Positions 1-10,000 of a stretch of DNA of 64,000 nt are shown here, in pieces. The stretch comes from Ascidiimonas aurantiaca (GTDB lineage Bacteria; Bacteroidota; Bacteroidia; Flavobacteriales; Flavobacteriaceae), in assembly GCF_037646345.1 (NCBI RefSeq), contig NZ_JBBEWR010000010.1, positions 62,001-126,000 on the forward strand, in the 5' to 3' direction. The position numbers were made by a program, and so were the translations under genes. A model generated the notes under the pieces. The model had not been told where the DNA came from and ran no database searches. It worked only from the letters and a program-made list of their open reading frames with translations. Position 1 is the first letter of the stretch. Each line of letters begins with the position of its first letter.

Positions 1-2
1 CA

Positions 3-164
3 CCACAAAGAGAATTGATGCGTGTAAGCTTTAGTATGGGATATAGGGTAGATTCAGATCTTTTAATTGAATTAGGGTATAAACCAAGGATAGGTAGTCC
101 AAATTTGTCTGTATCGGAAAGTATACTCAGTATTAGGGAAAGTACTTTTTTCTTAAAAGCATGA
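3..164 (+). CDS. C-terminal end of an unidentified protein (cut by window edge)
   Basis: A reading frame is open from the first bases of the window to a TGA at 162-164, giving 53 residues. Polar and hydrophobic residues alternate in places, as in beta-strands, but I do not recognise the family. The start lies outside the window. It could be the tail of a beta-barrel or periplasmic protein, or a chance open frame. Confidence 0.35.
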   Translation, partial: PQRELMRVSFSMGYRVDSDLLIELGYKPRIGSPNLSVSESILSIRESTFFLKA

Positions 165-749
165 TTCTAATTCGCATATCCAAGATGTTCTAGATAATAT
201 CAAAATGTCGTCCGCCAGATTTCTAAAAACTTTGCGTTAGCATGAAAGTATATTTGAATAGATAACCCCTGGTTTATTCGCTTGTTTAAAAGAACGATTT
301 TTTGGAATTCCTTAATAATATCATGTCCATACTGCTTTGATTTGCTATCTAAGTATAGCAAAAAAACATAGAATTGTTAAAATTAGGTAAAAAGGGTATC
401 CCTTTCGGTGTCACTTAGACTTTCACCTTTATAAATGTGAAAACTTAACGGGTTTTATGCCTGCTACTTAGCTGGTTTTGGAATATGCGATTCCTATTTC
501 CCTGTAAAGACCCTCCATCTTAAAAAAAGTATCCTGTAAACAATTTGTTTTAAAGGTTTTTTAGTAAGTTATGTTTTCTGGAAAAATATCTACTTTATAA
601 TCCATTTAGTACCTACCTGTAAAATTATTAATGTCTTCATCGAGAAAAAACATTAATAAAGTAAGTAGGGTATTTTAAAACTTAACTGTTAACATATAGA
701 AGTCGAAACCGGGGATACCTGTATCCCATTATAATTAAACCCCTTATTT
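165..749. other. Gene-free, AT-rich spacer with two short inverted repeats
   Basis: No convincing coding frame was seen on either strand. Two palindromes share the word GTATCCC: one at 391-405 (AAAGGG, 3-nt centre, CCCTTT) and one at 712-727 (GGGATAC, 2-nt centre, GTATCCC). The second ends 23 bp before the start codon of the DUF4382 lipoprotein gene and could be an operator or a leader hairpin. The function is unknown. Confidence 0.4.
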
Positions 750-1643
750 ATGAAAACAAAATTGATTTTTGGTTTACTATTCATGACTCTTATTTTTGTA
801 AGTTGTTCAAATAGTGATGAAACAACAAATACTGAAACTACCGGCAGGTTAAAGGTTCAGTTAACAGATGCTCCCTTTCCTTATAATTTCCTGGCCGAGG
901 CTAATGTAACCGTTTTTAAGGTTGAGGCTCGACGGGTGGAAGATGAAAATTCAGATGATGACGCTAAAGAGAATAGCGAAGGTTATCCTTTCATAACTTT
1001 AATGGAAGAGGAAATAGAAGTCAATTTGCTTGAACTTACCAACGGCATCACACAACAGTTAGCTGATTTGGAAGTGCCCGCAGGTACTTACAATTTAATC
1101 AGGATCTATGTTAAAGGAGTTAATGTAGTATTAACAGACGGAAGTACTTATAATTTAAAAGTCCACAGTGGAGAACAAACAGGGATTAAAGTTTTTATTA
1201 AACCGGGACTTACCGTATCAGGAGGAATTTCATCTGATTTGCTTTTGGATTTTGATGTAAGCCGTTCTTTTGTTGTACAGGGAAATATAGATACTCCGGC
1301 AGGAATAAATGGTTTTATTTTTAAACCCGTCATCAAAGCAAGTAACCTGTCCACTTCAGGTACTCTTTTTGGTAATGTAAGCACTCTAAACCAGGAAACA
1401 GCTATTCCTTTAGAGGGAACACAGATTTCTGTTTTTGCAGCAGATACATTAAACACAACAGGCTTTACCGATGCCAATGGCGATTATACCATTATGGGAC
1501 TTAAAGCAGGTACTTACAAAGTACTGGCCGAATTAGAGGGGTATATTGCCAGTGATTATCTTGACATACAAATAGACGCCGGAAATAAAACCCTACAGGA
1601 TTTTATTCTTGAAGCCAACACCGCCTCGGGGGGTAGTGAATAA
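750..1643 (+). CDS. DUF4382 lipoprotein with carboxypeptidase-regulatory-like domain
   Basis: This is a predicted outer-membrane or periplasmic lipoprotein of 297 residues. The hydrophobic signal ends in a lipobox with Cys19 (FVSC). Residues about 31-195 match the DUF4382 pattern, beginning GRLKVQLTDAP and containing a long beta-rich stretch. Residues about 205-290 form a carboxypeptidase-regulatory-like (Ig-fold) module with the typical FTDANGDYTIMGLKAGTY signature. No catalytic residues are visible; proteins of this kind are usually surface or binding proteins of unknown ligand. The gene stands alone, preceded by a palindrome and followed by a strong intrinsic terminator. The family call is good; the function is unknown. 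Confidence 0.88.
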   Translation: MKTKLIFGLLFMTLIFVSCSNSDETTNTETTGRLKVQLTDAPFPYNFLAEANVTVFKVEARRVEDENSDDDAKENSEGYPFITLMEEEIEVNLLELTNGITQQLADLEVPAGTYNLIRIYVKGVNVVLTDGSTYNLKVHSGEQTGIKVFIKPGLTVSGGISSDLLLDFDVSRSFVVQGNIDTPAGINGFIFKPVIKASNLSTSGTLFGNVSTLNQETAIPLEGTQISVFAADTLNTTGFTDANGDYTIMGLKAGTYKVLAELEGYIASDYLDIQIDAGNKTLQDFILEANTASGGSE

Positions 1644-1657
1644 AATAGGTTCATTTA

Positions 1658-1688
1658 AAAAAAAACAGGGCTTTGCCCTGTTTTTTTT
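1658..1688 (+). terminator. Intrinsic terminator
   Basis: A GC-rich stem (CAGGGC, TTT loop, GCCCTG) at 1666-1680 is flanked by an A-run and followed by eight T. It lies 15 bp after the stop of the DUF4382 gene and could act in both directions. Confidence 0.9.
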
Positions 1689-2043
1689 AATATACTTTTC
1701 TGGTTGCGCTATATCCTAGCATACAACCTCATTTGCTTTTTGAGCTGTACCCCCTTGATCAACTGCTTGTAAAAGCTCATTGAAGCCAGAACCCTTAATA
1801 AGGGGCTCAATCTATTCTCTCATAAAAAAACATCTTTCTTCTCAAAACATCACTAATTAAGTCAATTGTAAGGGTTTCTTTTTTTGAATGGACAGAATCA
1901 TTCAAAATAATGGTATCATGACGTAAAGATGTTTCCGTTTATACACCAAAAAACAGGCAATTTCTTATCTTTATCCTTCTGTCCTTTCAACCTGAAAGTT
2001 CCCGTACAGATCATTTCATTCGCATTTTTTTAAGGAAAGAATT

Positions 2044-2226
2044 ATGACCCAAGCCAAGCCCATAGATGTTATTGAATTAGTGCCCGCACGGGACCAAAAA
2101 TTTATCACACTTTTAGAAGGACTTTCACTCTGGCAACTTTATAGCTATACAGATTTGGAACCTACCTGTGAGGTAACCATTCTGAATAAATACGCCTGGC
2201 AAATATTTACAAAAGGAATCGATTAA
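2044..2226 (+). CDS. Hypothetical small protein (60 aa)
   Basis: A short open frame with an AAGGAAAG purine run 6-13 bp before its ATG. The product is soluble-looking, with no signal peptide or membrane segment, and I do not recognise it. It lies 95 bp upstream of the cytochrome gene on the same strand. The roughly 350 bp before it (1691-2043) contain no other gene that I can support. It may be a chance frame. Confidence 0.3.
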   Translation: MTQAKPIDVIELVPARDQKFITLLEGLSLWQLYSYTDLEPTCEVTILNKYAWQIFTKGID

Positions 2227-2320
2227 AATATAGTAATCTAACGATCAACAGTCTCCGGAAAACAGGAACCGGATATGAAAATTTTTGATATGATAGCCGT
2301 TATGGCATAAAACACTAAAA

Positions 2321-3289
2321 ATGAAAACACACCACCTCTATCGCATTGCTCTTACACTACTTATATCTCTTCTATACAGTTGTAAAAAGGAAGTTAAAAG
2401 CACTCAAAACGCAGCATATGAGGAAGATTCAAAAATATATTCGGAAGGATTAAAGATCGTAAGCGAAAACTGTATAACGTGCCACTCGCCTGATGCCACC
2501 CGAAAGAACCGTATCGCACCTCCCCTGGTCGCAGTAAAGCAGCATTATCTGGATACCACTAAAACAGAAGAAGAGTTTATTAGCGAAATGAGCTCATTTT
2601 TGATATCTCCAGATATCAAAAAATCTAAAATGCCCAATGCGGTAACACGATTTGGCGTTATGCCCAATCTGGGATACTCCACGGATAGTTATAAGGCGGT
2701 AGCCACCTATCTTTACCGGGCAGAAATTGAAAAACCAGATTGGTTTGATACCCACTATCAGGAAGAAAAAGAACAGCTCTTAAAAAATTCTGAGCAGAGA
2801 ACTGACAATTATCTTGAGAAAGGCCGAAACATGGCACTGGCCACCAAGTCGGTATTGGGAAAAACACTATTGGGGGCTATTCAGTCCAAAGGCACCGAAG
2901 GTGCGGTTACATTTTGTAATGAAAGGGCATTGCGTATAACCGATAGTATGGCTGTTCACCTGAAAGCAAGCATAAAAAGAGTTTCTGATAAAAACCGGAA
3001 TCCCAACAATGCAGCTAATGCACGCGAACTGGCCTATATAGAACAGGCAAAAACGGCTCTTAAAGAAAAAGGCAGTGCTGCCTCAAAAATTTTTGAAAAG
3101 AACAATAAAATAACAGGCTATTACCCCATTGTAACAAACAATATGTGCCTGCAATGTCACGGAACCCCTGCAAAAGATATAAACTCAAAGGCACTTAGTA
3201 AGATCAAAATACTCTATCCTAACGATAAAGCCACCGGGTATGCTGTGAATGAGTTACGTGGTATATGGGTTGTAGAGATGCAAAAATAG
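2321..3289 (+). CDS. Diheme c-type cytochrome lipoprotein with DUF3365 (Tll0287-like) domain
   Basis: A 322-residue exported haem protein. The signal ends in a lipobox with Cys21 (LLYSC), so a lipid anchor is expected. The first haem site, CITCH, is at 51-55 in a small cytochrome-c-like domain, with a Met-rich stretch (SKMPNAV) downstream offering axial-ligand candidates. Residues about 165-322 fit the DUF3365/Tll0287-like fold, with the conserved ALATKSVLGKTL and VTFCNERAL stretches and a second haem site (CLQCH) near residue 277. It probably acts in periplasmic electron transfer or redox sensing. The gene is monocistronic. A weak hairpin (ATTGGAA/TTCCAAT, 3291-3313) follows the stop. Confidence 0.85.
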   Translation: MKTHHLYRIALTLLISLLYSCKKEVKSTQNAAYEEDSKIYSEGLKIVSENCITCHSPDATRKNRIAPPLVAVKQHYLDTTKTEEEFISEMSSFLISPDIKKSKMPNAVTRFGVMPNLGYSTDSYKAVATYLYRAEIEKPDWFDTHYQEEKEQLLKNSEQRTDNYLEKGRNMALATKSVLGKTLLGAIQSKGTEGAVTFCNERALRITDSMAVHLKASIKRVSDKNRNPNNAANARELAYIEQAKTALKEKGSAASKIFEKNNKITGYYPIVTNNMCLQCHGTPAKDINSKALSKIKILYPNDKATGYAVNELRGIWVVEMQK

Positions 3290-3313
3290 TATTGGAATCG
3301 GACTGTTTCCAAT

Positions 3314-3691
3314 GCATTGCCAAATACAAGATCAAATGAATATCAAAAATAAGTCTGTCTATTTTATAAAAGTATCTCTTTCAAAAACTATATGTTAAAC
3401 TCCTTATAATTCTATTTTTACTTCACAGCAAGCATAGGTTATTTCTTATTTTAGCTAATGTTATTTAAACCAGAGCTAAGAAATTTTTACTTAATAGTTT
3501 TTAATAAAATAGATTTACCTTAACATTTCTGCACAAAAATACTTGGTTTATATACCACAACGATTTCTGATAAATCAGAAACAGAACATTCAAAAAATAA
3601 AGCTCGAAGTTCTTTTAATTCATTGAATTACGAGCCTAAACCCTGTTGGCTCCAAATGTTCAGGGTATAATTAATTTTACTAGTCTTCAAA
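3314..3691. other. Spacer with two inverted repeats before the short peptide gene
   Basis: No coding frame was found. A perfect palindrome with 8-bp arms and a 2-bp centre (TTTCTGAT AA ATCAGAAA) lies at 3564-3581. An imperfect hairpin (GCTCG...CGAGC, about 9 of 11 pairs) spans 3602-3635. A weak promoter-like pair (TTG at 3646-3648, TAATTTTA at 3672-3679) precedes the peptide gene. Confidence 0.4.
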
Positions 3692-3859
3692 ATGAAAAAA
3701 TTAAACTTAAAAAAATTGAATTTAACAGAAGCCCATTTACTTAAAAAAGAGCAGTTAAGGTCTATTCTTGGGGCGGTTGATGGCTTTTACTGCGCTTATG
3801 CCTATCGACACTGCGATAACCGATTTCCAAGCAGAGAACAAGATGATTTTTTACGATAA
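3692..3859 (+). CDS. Putative ribosomal natural-product precursor with GG-type leader (55 aa)
   Basis: A short frame whose first 28 residues have the shape of Bacteroidota GG-type natural-product leaders: MKKLNLKKLNL, then an acidic/hydrophobic middle, then LLKKEQLRSILGA. The last leader position is Gly-Ala rather than Gly-Gly. The remaining tail, about 27 residues, is rich in aromatic and charged residues and has two cysteines (YCAYAYRHC). The gene is 32 bp upstream of a GLPGLI-family gene on the same strand, so the two are probably co-transcribed. No maturation enzyme or peptidase-containing transporter is adjacent. The leader resemblance is what I see; processing and export of the tail are inferred from the family. 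The alternative is a non-modified small secreted peptide. Confidence 0.68.
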   Translation: MKKLNLKKLNLTEAHLLKKEQLRSILGAVDGFYCAYAYRHCDNRFPSREQDDFLR

Positions 3860-3891
3860 TACCTCTATTCAAATTCTTAAAATTCAACCGA

Positions 3892-4626
3892 ATGAAAATA
3901 ATTTTTTTTCTGGCTTTATTTTTCTCAGTTTATTCTTATTCCCAGGAATATGAAGGAAAAGTTACGTATAAAGTTACATCAAACAGTGATGCCTTTATTA
4001 AACGGCTAAATGACTCCATCCTTTCAGAACAGATCAAAAACGATCAGATACGGACTTTTTCTAATGGGACTCCGATAGTTTTTCATTTGTTTATTAATGC
4101 GAAGGAAGCATTATACAAGAAAAGTCATGATGATAAGACAAACACAAGCTCGGGATATGTTATGAATGTGACCGCCATCATGGCAGGTGAACATAATGTC
4201 TATTATACAAATTTAGAAACAGAAGAAAAGTTTTTTAAAAATAGTTCTATCGATGATATACTCGTTAATGTAGCAGATGTTACCTGGGAGTTGACCAGTG
4301 AGAAAAAAGAAATTGGTGAATACACCTGTTATAAAGCCATAGGGAATTTCACTTCCGATCGTCATGGTTTAAAAATTCTGGAACCCATTGTTGCCTGGTA
4401 CACCCCTGAGGTCCCGGTATCCTTTGGTATTGGTCCCTTTGGAGGGCTACCGGGATTAACCTTGGAATTAATGGTAAATTATAATTTCGGAAAGGTATCC
4501 TATAAAGCTATCCAGGTGAATTTTGAGCCTAAAGAAGCTATCATAATAGAAAAACCTACAGGGCAAAAGAGAATGTCAGAAAAAGAATATGTTGAATACC
4601 GTTATAATCAATCACGTTACAGATAA
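3892..4626 (+). CDS. GLPGLI family secreted protein
   Basis: A 244-residue protein with a cleavable signal (residues 1-17, ending YSYSQ) and the family-defining GGLPGLTLE stretch near residues 184-192. The beginning of the mature part (YEGKVTYKV) is also typical of GLPGLI proteins, as is the late region on a W-Y-T-P-E-V-P segment. The biochemical role of the family is unknown; members are periplasmic or outer-membrane associated in Bacteroidota. It sits directly after the GG-leader peptide gene, suggesting that the pair works together, which is inference from spacing alone. It converges on the DoxX-like gene with about 48 bp between stops. Confidence 0.88.
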   Translation: MKIIFFLALFFSVYSYSQEYEGKVTYKVTSNSDAFIKRLNDSILSEQIKNDQIRTFSNGTPIVFHLFINAKEALYKKSHDDKTNTSSGYVMNVTAIMAGEHNVYYTNLETEEKFFKNSSIDDILVNVADVTWELTSEKKEIGEYTCYKAIGNFTSDRHGLKILEPIVAWYTPEVPVSFGIGPFGGLPGLTLELMVNYNFGKVSYKAIQVNFEPKEAIIIEKPTGQKRMSEKEYVEYRYNQSRYR

Positions 4627-4674
4627 TGATAAATGATAAGTGCCCTTAAGTGAATAGTTCGCCTTTAAAATTCA

Positions 4675-5937
4675 TTACCTGTTATAGGGGCGTTCCTGTA
4701 TCCATTTAAATTTTCGCTGATTTAGTAAAAAATCTTCCTTCCCGTAACGTTGTGTCTTTAATTCTATGGTGTCTTTTTTATGTAACCCTTTAAAGGTATA
4801 TAAAGAATCATTAACAATGACCGAAAGTGTATATACATCGGTACTGTCCTGATAGTTTACCAGTGAAAGTTTGCGGGTAATACTATCTCTTGACATACGA
4901 TAATAGGTTTTATTCTTTTTCATATCAAACAAAGTAGCAAACGTACTTCGGTCAATGGCAATATACCGCAGTCGGGTAGAATCTGTAAGTAAAGGCGGGA
5001 CCCGATCACCATTGCGCAGATACTCATTAACTTCATACAGGCCATACAGTTCTGGCTTAGGCGCCAAAAGACCATATGTTTGCATACTTCCATAGGTGGT
5101 ATATACACTATATACCACAAATGTAATAACCGCTACCCATTTAATAATTCGCGTGGCAGGATACCATTTCCGGGTTTCAAAAGGACGTTGTATGACCCTG
5201 GCAGTTGTGCTACCAAAACCAAAAATAACTTTAGCCAGAGATCTCATATCGGGAAGCATAATAAGCAATGCTATCAAAAAATAACGAACCGAATATAACT
5301 TTACGGGAATATCATAGAAAAAATTCAGCGCCATGATATTACCCATAACCAATAAAACTAAGGAAGCACCCAGCAGCGTTGTTCGTCTGTGCAGTAACAA
5401 AAGTCCTCCTATTACTTCAAGTGCCCCCGAAAAAATAGTATATGCTTTTGACTGCCCCATAAAAGACCAGACTACTCCCATAGGAGAGAAATCACCAAAA
5501 TTGGTAATGAGCCTCACAAAACCCGGTTCCTGAAACTGCAATACAAATACTTTGGCGAATCCGTACCCCAGCATTACAACGGCCAGATAATATCTCAGGT
5601 AAATTAAAAACCAATAATTGATCTTTTCTTTTTTGTTTTCAAAAGCACTGCCTCTTTGAAAAAATATCCATAAAAAAGTACCCAGTACTGCTATTAGAAC
5701 TACGCACAGTAAACGTACATAATCATATAATTTATCTCCGCTTCCCGTTGTCACAGAGTTAACTTCATTAGATAGGGAGAGAACGTCATTACCAAACCAT
5801 AATACCAGAGTTGTAATACCTTTTTCAATAAACTGCGCCACAACATCCAGATAGGGAATACTTCCCAAAGGAAAAGGAAAAAGCCATAACACAAACCAAA
5901 GGACAATAAATCGAAAGAGAAGATTGTTTCTGATCAT
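4675..5937 (-). CDS. DoxX-like multi-pass membrane protein
   Basis: A 420-residue integral membrane protein. Hydrophobic segments are visible near residues 8-25, 35-52, 72-92, 108-128, 165-180, 190-205, 215-235 and 265-285. The central block, with a VMLGYGFAKVF segment and ALEVIGGLLLLHRRTTLLGA, resembles the DoxX/SURF4-like four-helix unit. The C-terminal 130 residues are polar and beta-rich and probably lie outside the membrane. The reaction is unknown. The gene stands alone. The 248 bp upstream, before the next gene at 6186, are AT-rich with no feature that I can defend. Confidence 0.7.
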   Translation of the reverse strand: MIRNNLLFRFIVLWFVLWLFPFPLGSIPYLDVVAQFIEKGITTLVLWFGNDVLSLSNEVNSVTTGSGDKLYDYVRLLCVVLIAVLGTFLWIFFQRGSAFENKKEKINYWFLIYLRYYLAVVMLGYGFAKVFVLQFQEPGFVRLITNFGDFSPMGVVWSFMGQSKAYTIFSGALEVIGGLLLLHRRTTLLGASLVLLVMGNIMALNFFYDIPVKLYSVRYFLIALLIMLPDMRSLAKVIFGFGSTTARVIQRPFETRKWYPATRIIKWVAVITFVVYSVYTTYGSMQTYGLLAPKPELYGLYEVNEYLRNGDRVPPLLTDSTRLRYIAIDRSTFATLFDMKKNKTYYRMSRDSITRKLSLVNYQDSTDVYTLSVIVNDSLYTFKGLHKKDTIELKTQRYGKEDFLLNQRKFKWIQERPYNR

Positions 5938-6185
5938 TATTTTTTGCTTACAAAATACTACAATTTAGCAAAATAGCTTCTCTTAAAAATGGTTTCCTGA
6001 GACCTGTTATTTTATAAGGTTTAATGAAATTTTGTTCAATGCCGTTCAAAAAAAAAGCTTCTTATATGGCTTTCCTGTTAAACTCTGGTAAACCCAGCTT
6101 TTTTTTATAATGTTTTTATAATTTTACTATTATACTAATAGCTTCATTTTTTACTAAAAACAAAATAATAGATTATTATCTACCT

Positions 6186-6815
6186 ATGAAAAAAGAGATT
6201 TTTTTTGGAATATGTTTATTACTTTTTAATTTTTGTAACGCACAATATAGCTGGACCGAAGGCGAGCTATTTTTAAAAGACGGTACCATTTTAAAAGGGC
6301 AGATAAAGATCCCTACTCCCGGTAATGTGGATGTAATCGCATTAATAACCAAAGAGCGTGTAAAATTCAGGAAAGAGAAAAAGAGTGACAAAATAAAATA
6401 CGGGGAAGAACAGGTAGAAAAAATTGTTTTTAAGGATCTGGATTCGATGCATGGGCACTTTGAATACCAACTGGTTTCAAAAAAAAAGAAAAAAATAGTA
6501 CGAGTATTACATCGCGGAAAAATTAACGTCTTTAGTAAAAGAGTAGTTATAACAGGCGGTTCTTCTAATATGCAGACAGCAATACCTTCTGTACCTTTTA
6601 ACACTAATTCTGATGAATTTTATGTAAGTCGCGAAGGGGATGCTTATGTAACTCTCATTAAATCCCGTAAGCCCTTGAGTCGGTCTTTCAAAAAAAATGC
6701 CATGCGTTTTTTTAAGGATTGCCCTTCTCTGGTACTAAAACTAAAAAATAAAGAATACACAGAACAAGACATTCTACAAATAGTGAAAGAATACGAAAAC
6801 TGCTCTCAAACCTAA
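6186..6815 (+). CDS. Hypothetical secreted protein
   Basis: A 209-residue protein with a signal peptide (residues 1-20, ending FCNA before QYSW). The first mature segment (GELFLKDGTILKGQIKIP) is a beta-hairpin-like stretch common in Bacteroidota periplasmic proteins of unknown function. The rest is basic (many Lys) and has three late cysteines outside the signal. No catalytic motif is recognisable. It is probably a monocistronic envelope protein. Nothing notable occurs in the 218 bp that follow. Confidence 0.65.
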   Translation: MKKEIFFGICLLLFNFCNAQYSWTEGELFLKDGTILKGQIKIPTPGNVDVIALITKERVKFRKEKKSDKIKYGEEQVEKIVFKDLDSMHGHFEYQLVSKKKKKIVRVLHRGKINVFSKRVVITGGSSNMQTAIPSVPFNTNSDEFYVSREGDAYVTLIKSRKPLSRSFKKNAMRFFKDCPSLVLKLKNKEYTEQDILQIVKEYENCSQT

Positions 6816-7033
6816 CACTATTCTCCCCACCATATCTTAACAAGTATTGGTTTCTTCCTGTTCCATATTAATGAAATAAGGTGTTAAATGCGCTTAACCA
6901 CCTCCACCTCTGCGATACAAAAATAAATAATCATACTGGTTATGAACAGCATAGATTAACATAGTAAAACATAGGCTTTGTAGGGTTTTTAAGTATTTTT
7001 ACATAAATTAAAATTAAAAACCGATCAAATACT

Positions 7034-10000
7034 ATGCAAATTAGATTCTTTAAACACTTCGTATATCTCCTTTTCTTTCTTGTGGTATTACCTGTAAATG
7101 CGCAAAGATCTAAAGGAAAACAAACACTCCTCCCCTCTCCTTCAGATACTATTTTTAAGGGGTTTGAATTTCGTAACATTGGTCCGGCCTTTATGTCGGG
7201 ACGTATTGCCGATGTTGCCATTCATCCGCATAATGAAAGTATCTGGTACGTTGCAGTCGGCTCGGGTGGCGTATGGAAAACTATTAATGCCGGTACTACG
7301 TGGCAACCTATTTTTGATGAAGAGACCTCTTACTCTACAGGTTGTGTGACTATTGATCCTAATAACACGAATATTATATGGGTAGGTACCGGTGAAAATG
7401 TGGGAGGGCGCCATGTAGGATATGGCGATGGTATATATCGCAGTAAAGATGGGGGTAACTCCTGGGAAAACATGGGGCTTACGAAGTCTGAACATATTTC
7501 TAAGATCATTGTGCATCCGGAAAACTCAGATATGATATGGGTAGCTGTACAGGGCCCGCTTTGGAAATCAGGAGGTGATCGCGGATTGTATAAATCTGCA
7601 GATGGTGGGAAAACCTGGAACAAAACACTGGGCGATGATACCTGGACAGGAGTTACCGATGTCGTGATAGATCCTCGTGATCCTAACCGGTTGTATGCAG
7701 CTACCTGGCAACGACACCGAACGGTGGCCGCTTATATGGGCGGTGGCCCCGGTTCCGGTATATATAAAAGTGAGGACGGCGGCGACACCTGGGAAGCCTT
7801 AAAAGAGGGCCTTCCCAAGTCGTGGATGGGAAAAATAGGGCTTGCTATTTCTCCCCAACAACCTGATATATTGTATGCCGCCATTGAACTGGATCGCAGA
7901 ACCGGAGCTGTGTATCGCTCTGCTAATCGGGGAGCCACCTGGGAAAAACGCTCAGATGCCGTATCCGGTGCAACCGGTCCGCATTATTATCAGGAACTTT
8001 ATGCTTCTCCTCACCATTTTGAACGCCTTTATCTGGTAGATGTACGCATGCAAATATCAAATGACGGTGGAAAAACCTTTACCCCAATGCAGGAAGCTCA
8101 CAAACACTCTGATAACCACGCTATTGCTTTCAAGAAAAACGACCCCAACTATCTACTGGTAGGAACAGATGGCGGACTCTATGAAACTTTTGATCTTACT
8201 AAAAACTGGCGTTACATTGAAAACCTGCCCGTGACGCAGTTTTATAAACTGGCAGTAGATGATGCCGAACCTTTTTACAATATTTACGGAGGTACGCAGG
8301 ATAACAGTACTCAGGGAGGCCCCTCCCGTACAGATAATGTACAGGGTATTCAGAGTTCAGACTGGAAAATTGTATTGAACTGGGATGGCCATCAACCTGC
8401 TACCGAACCCGGAAATCCGGATATTATGTATGCAGAAAGACAGGAAGGAGCCCTCTCCCGGATAGACCTTACCACTGGAGAAGTAGTAGATATTCAACCT
8501 CAGGCGGGAGCCAACGAACCACCCGAGCGTTTTAACTGGGATTCCCCTATTTTAGTGAGTCCGCATGCTTCTACCCGTATTTATTTTGCCTCACAGCGCG
8601 TTTGGCGTTCTGATAATCGAGGAGATAAGTGGACAGCCATTTCCGGAGACCTTACCCGAAATGAAGAGCGTATAGAGCTGCCCATTATGGGTAAAAAACA
8701 ATCGTGGGACGCTCCCTGGGATTTTCTAGCTATGTCTAATTACAATACCATTACCTCCCTTGCAGAGTCTCCAAAACAGGAAGGGCTCATTTATGCAGGC
8801 ACTGATGACGGTATGATACAGGTTACTGAAGATGGCGGGGCCAACTGGCGAAAAATAGAAGTAGGAAACCTGCCCGGTGTGCCGCCTACTGCTTTTGTAA
8901 ACGACATTAAAGCAGACCTTTTTGATGCCAATACCGTTTACGTAACACTCGATAATCACAAATACGGAGATCTTGCTCCTTATTTACTTAAAAGTACAGA
9001 TAAGGGTCGTACATGGAGATCTATAAGAGGAAATTTGCCAGACCGCACCCTGGTATGGCGAATTGTACAAGATCATGTAAAACCCGAACTCTTGTTTGCA
9101 GCTACTGAATTTGGTATCTATACCTCTCTTAATGGTGGCCTGAAGTGGATTAAACTAGATGGAGGTGTTCCTACAATCTCTTTTAGAGATCTGGCTATAC
9201 AAAAAAGAGAGAACGATCTGGTGGGCGCTTCCTTTGGTCGTGGTTTTTTTGTACTGGATGATTATTCTCCCTTACGTGACATTACAGATACTCAACTCAA
9301 AGAAGAAGCACAATTGTTTACCCCTCGTGATGCCTGGTGGTATGTACCAAGACCCGATATTAGTTTTGATGAAGAAAAAGGAAGTCTGGGAGCCTCGCAT
9401 TACGTAGCACCCAACCCGCCTTTTGGAGCGGTTTTCACCTATTATCTTAAAGACGAACTCAAAACCACACAACAAAAAAGACGTGCTTTAGAAAAAAATA
9501 ATAAAAACAAAGACATTATTTTCCCCGGGTGGGAAGCCGTAGATGCCGAACGTACGGAACACAAACCTAAAATACTTATTACGGTTACTAATGCTGAGGG
9601 GAAAGTAGTAAGAAAAATAGAAGGGCCGGTAAAGGCAGGATTTCATCGTATTTCTTGGGATCTGCGCTATCCTGCTCCCGAAGCGATCTCTCTTAAAAAC
9701 ACATCAGGAGAAAATCTGGAAGGGTTTTTGGCGCCTCCGGGAAAATATTCTGCTTCCCTTTCAAAAATAGTCAACGGGCAGGTAACTTCTCTTTCACGCC
9801 CTGTATCATTTACAGTTAAACCCCTTAGGGAGGGAGCCATACAAGGGGCTCCTATCTCAGAAGTTGCTGCCTTTTGGAGAAATTATGAAAACCAAAGCGC
9901 CCGTGCCTCACTTCTGTCTATAGATATGCAGAAAGCACTTAAAAGAGTTACAGCCATGCAAAAAGCAGTCTCCCGGGCACACAGTGCTCCCGGTAACCTG

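Noticed and set aside
1716..1811. Short minus-strand frame (PLIKGSGFNELLQAVDQ) with protein-like composition
   Set aside because: There is no start codon, an in-frame stop precedes it, and it is only 32 codons long. It is too weak to annotate as a gene or a relic.
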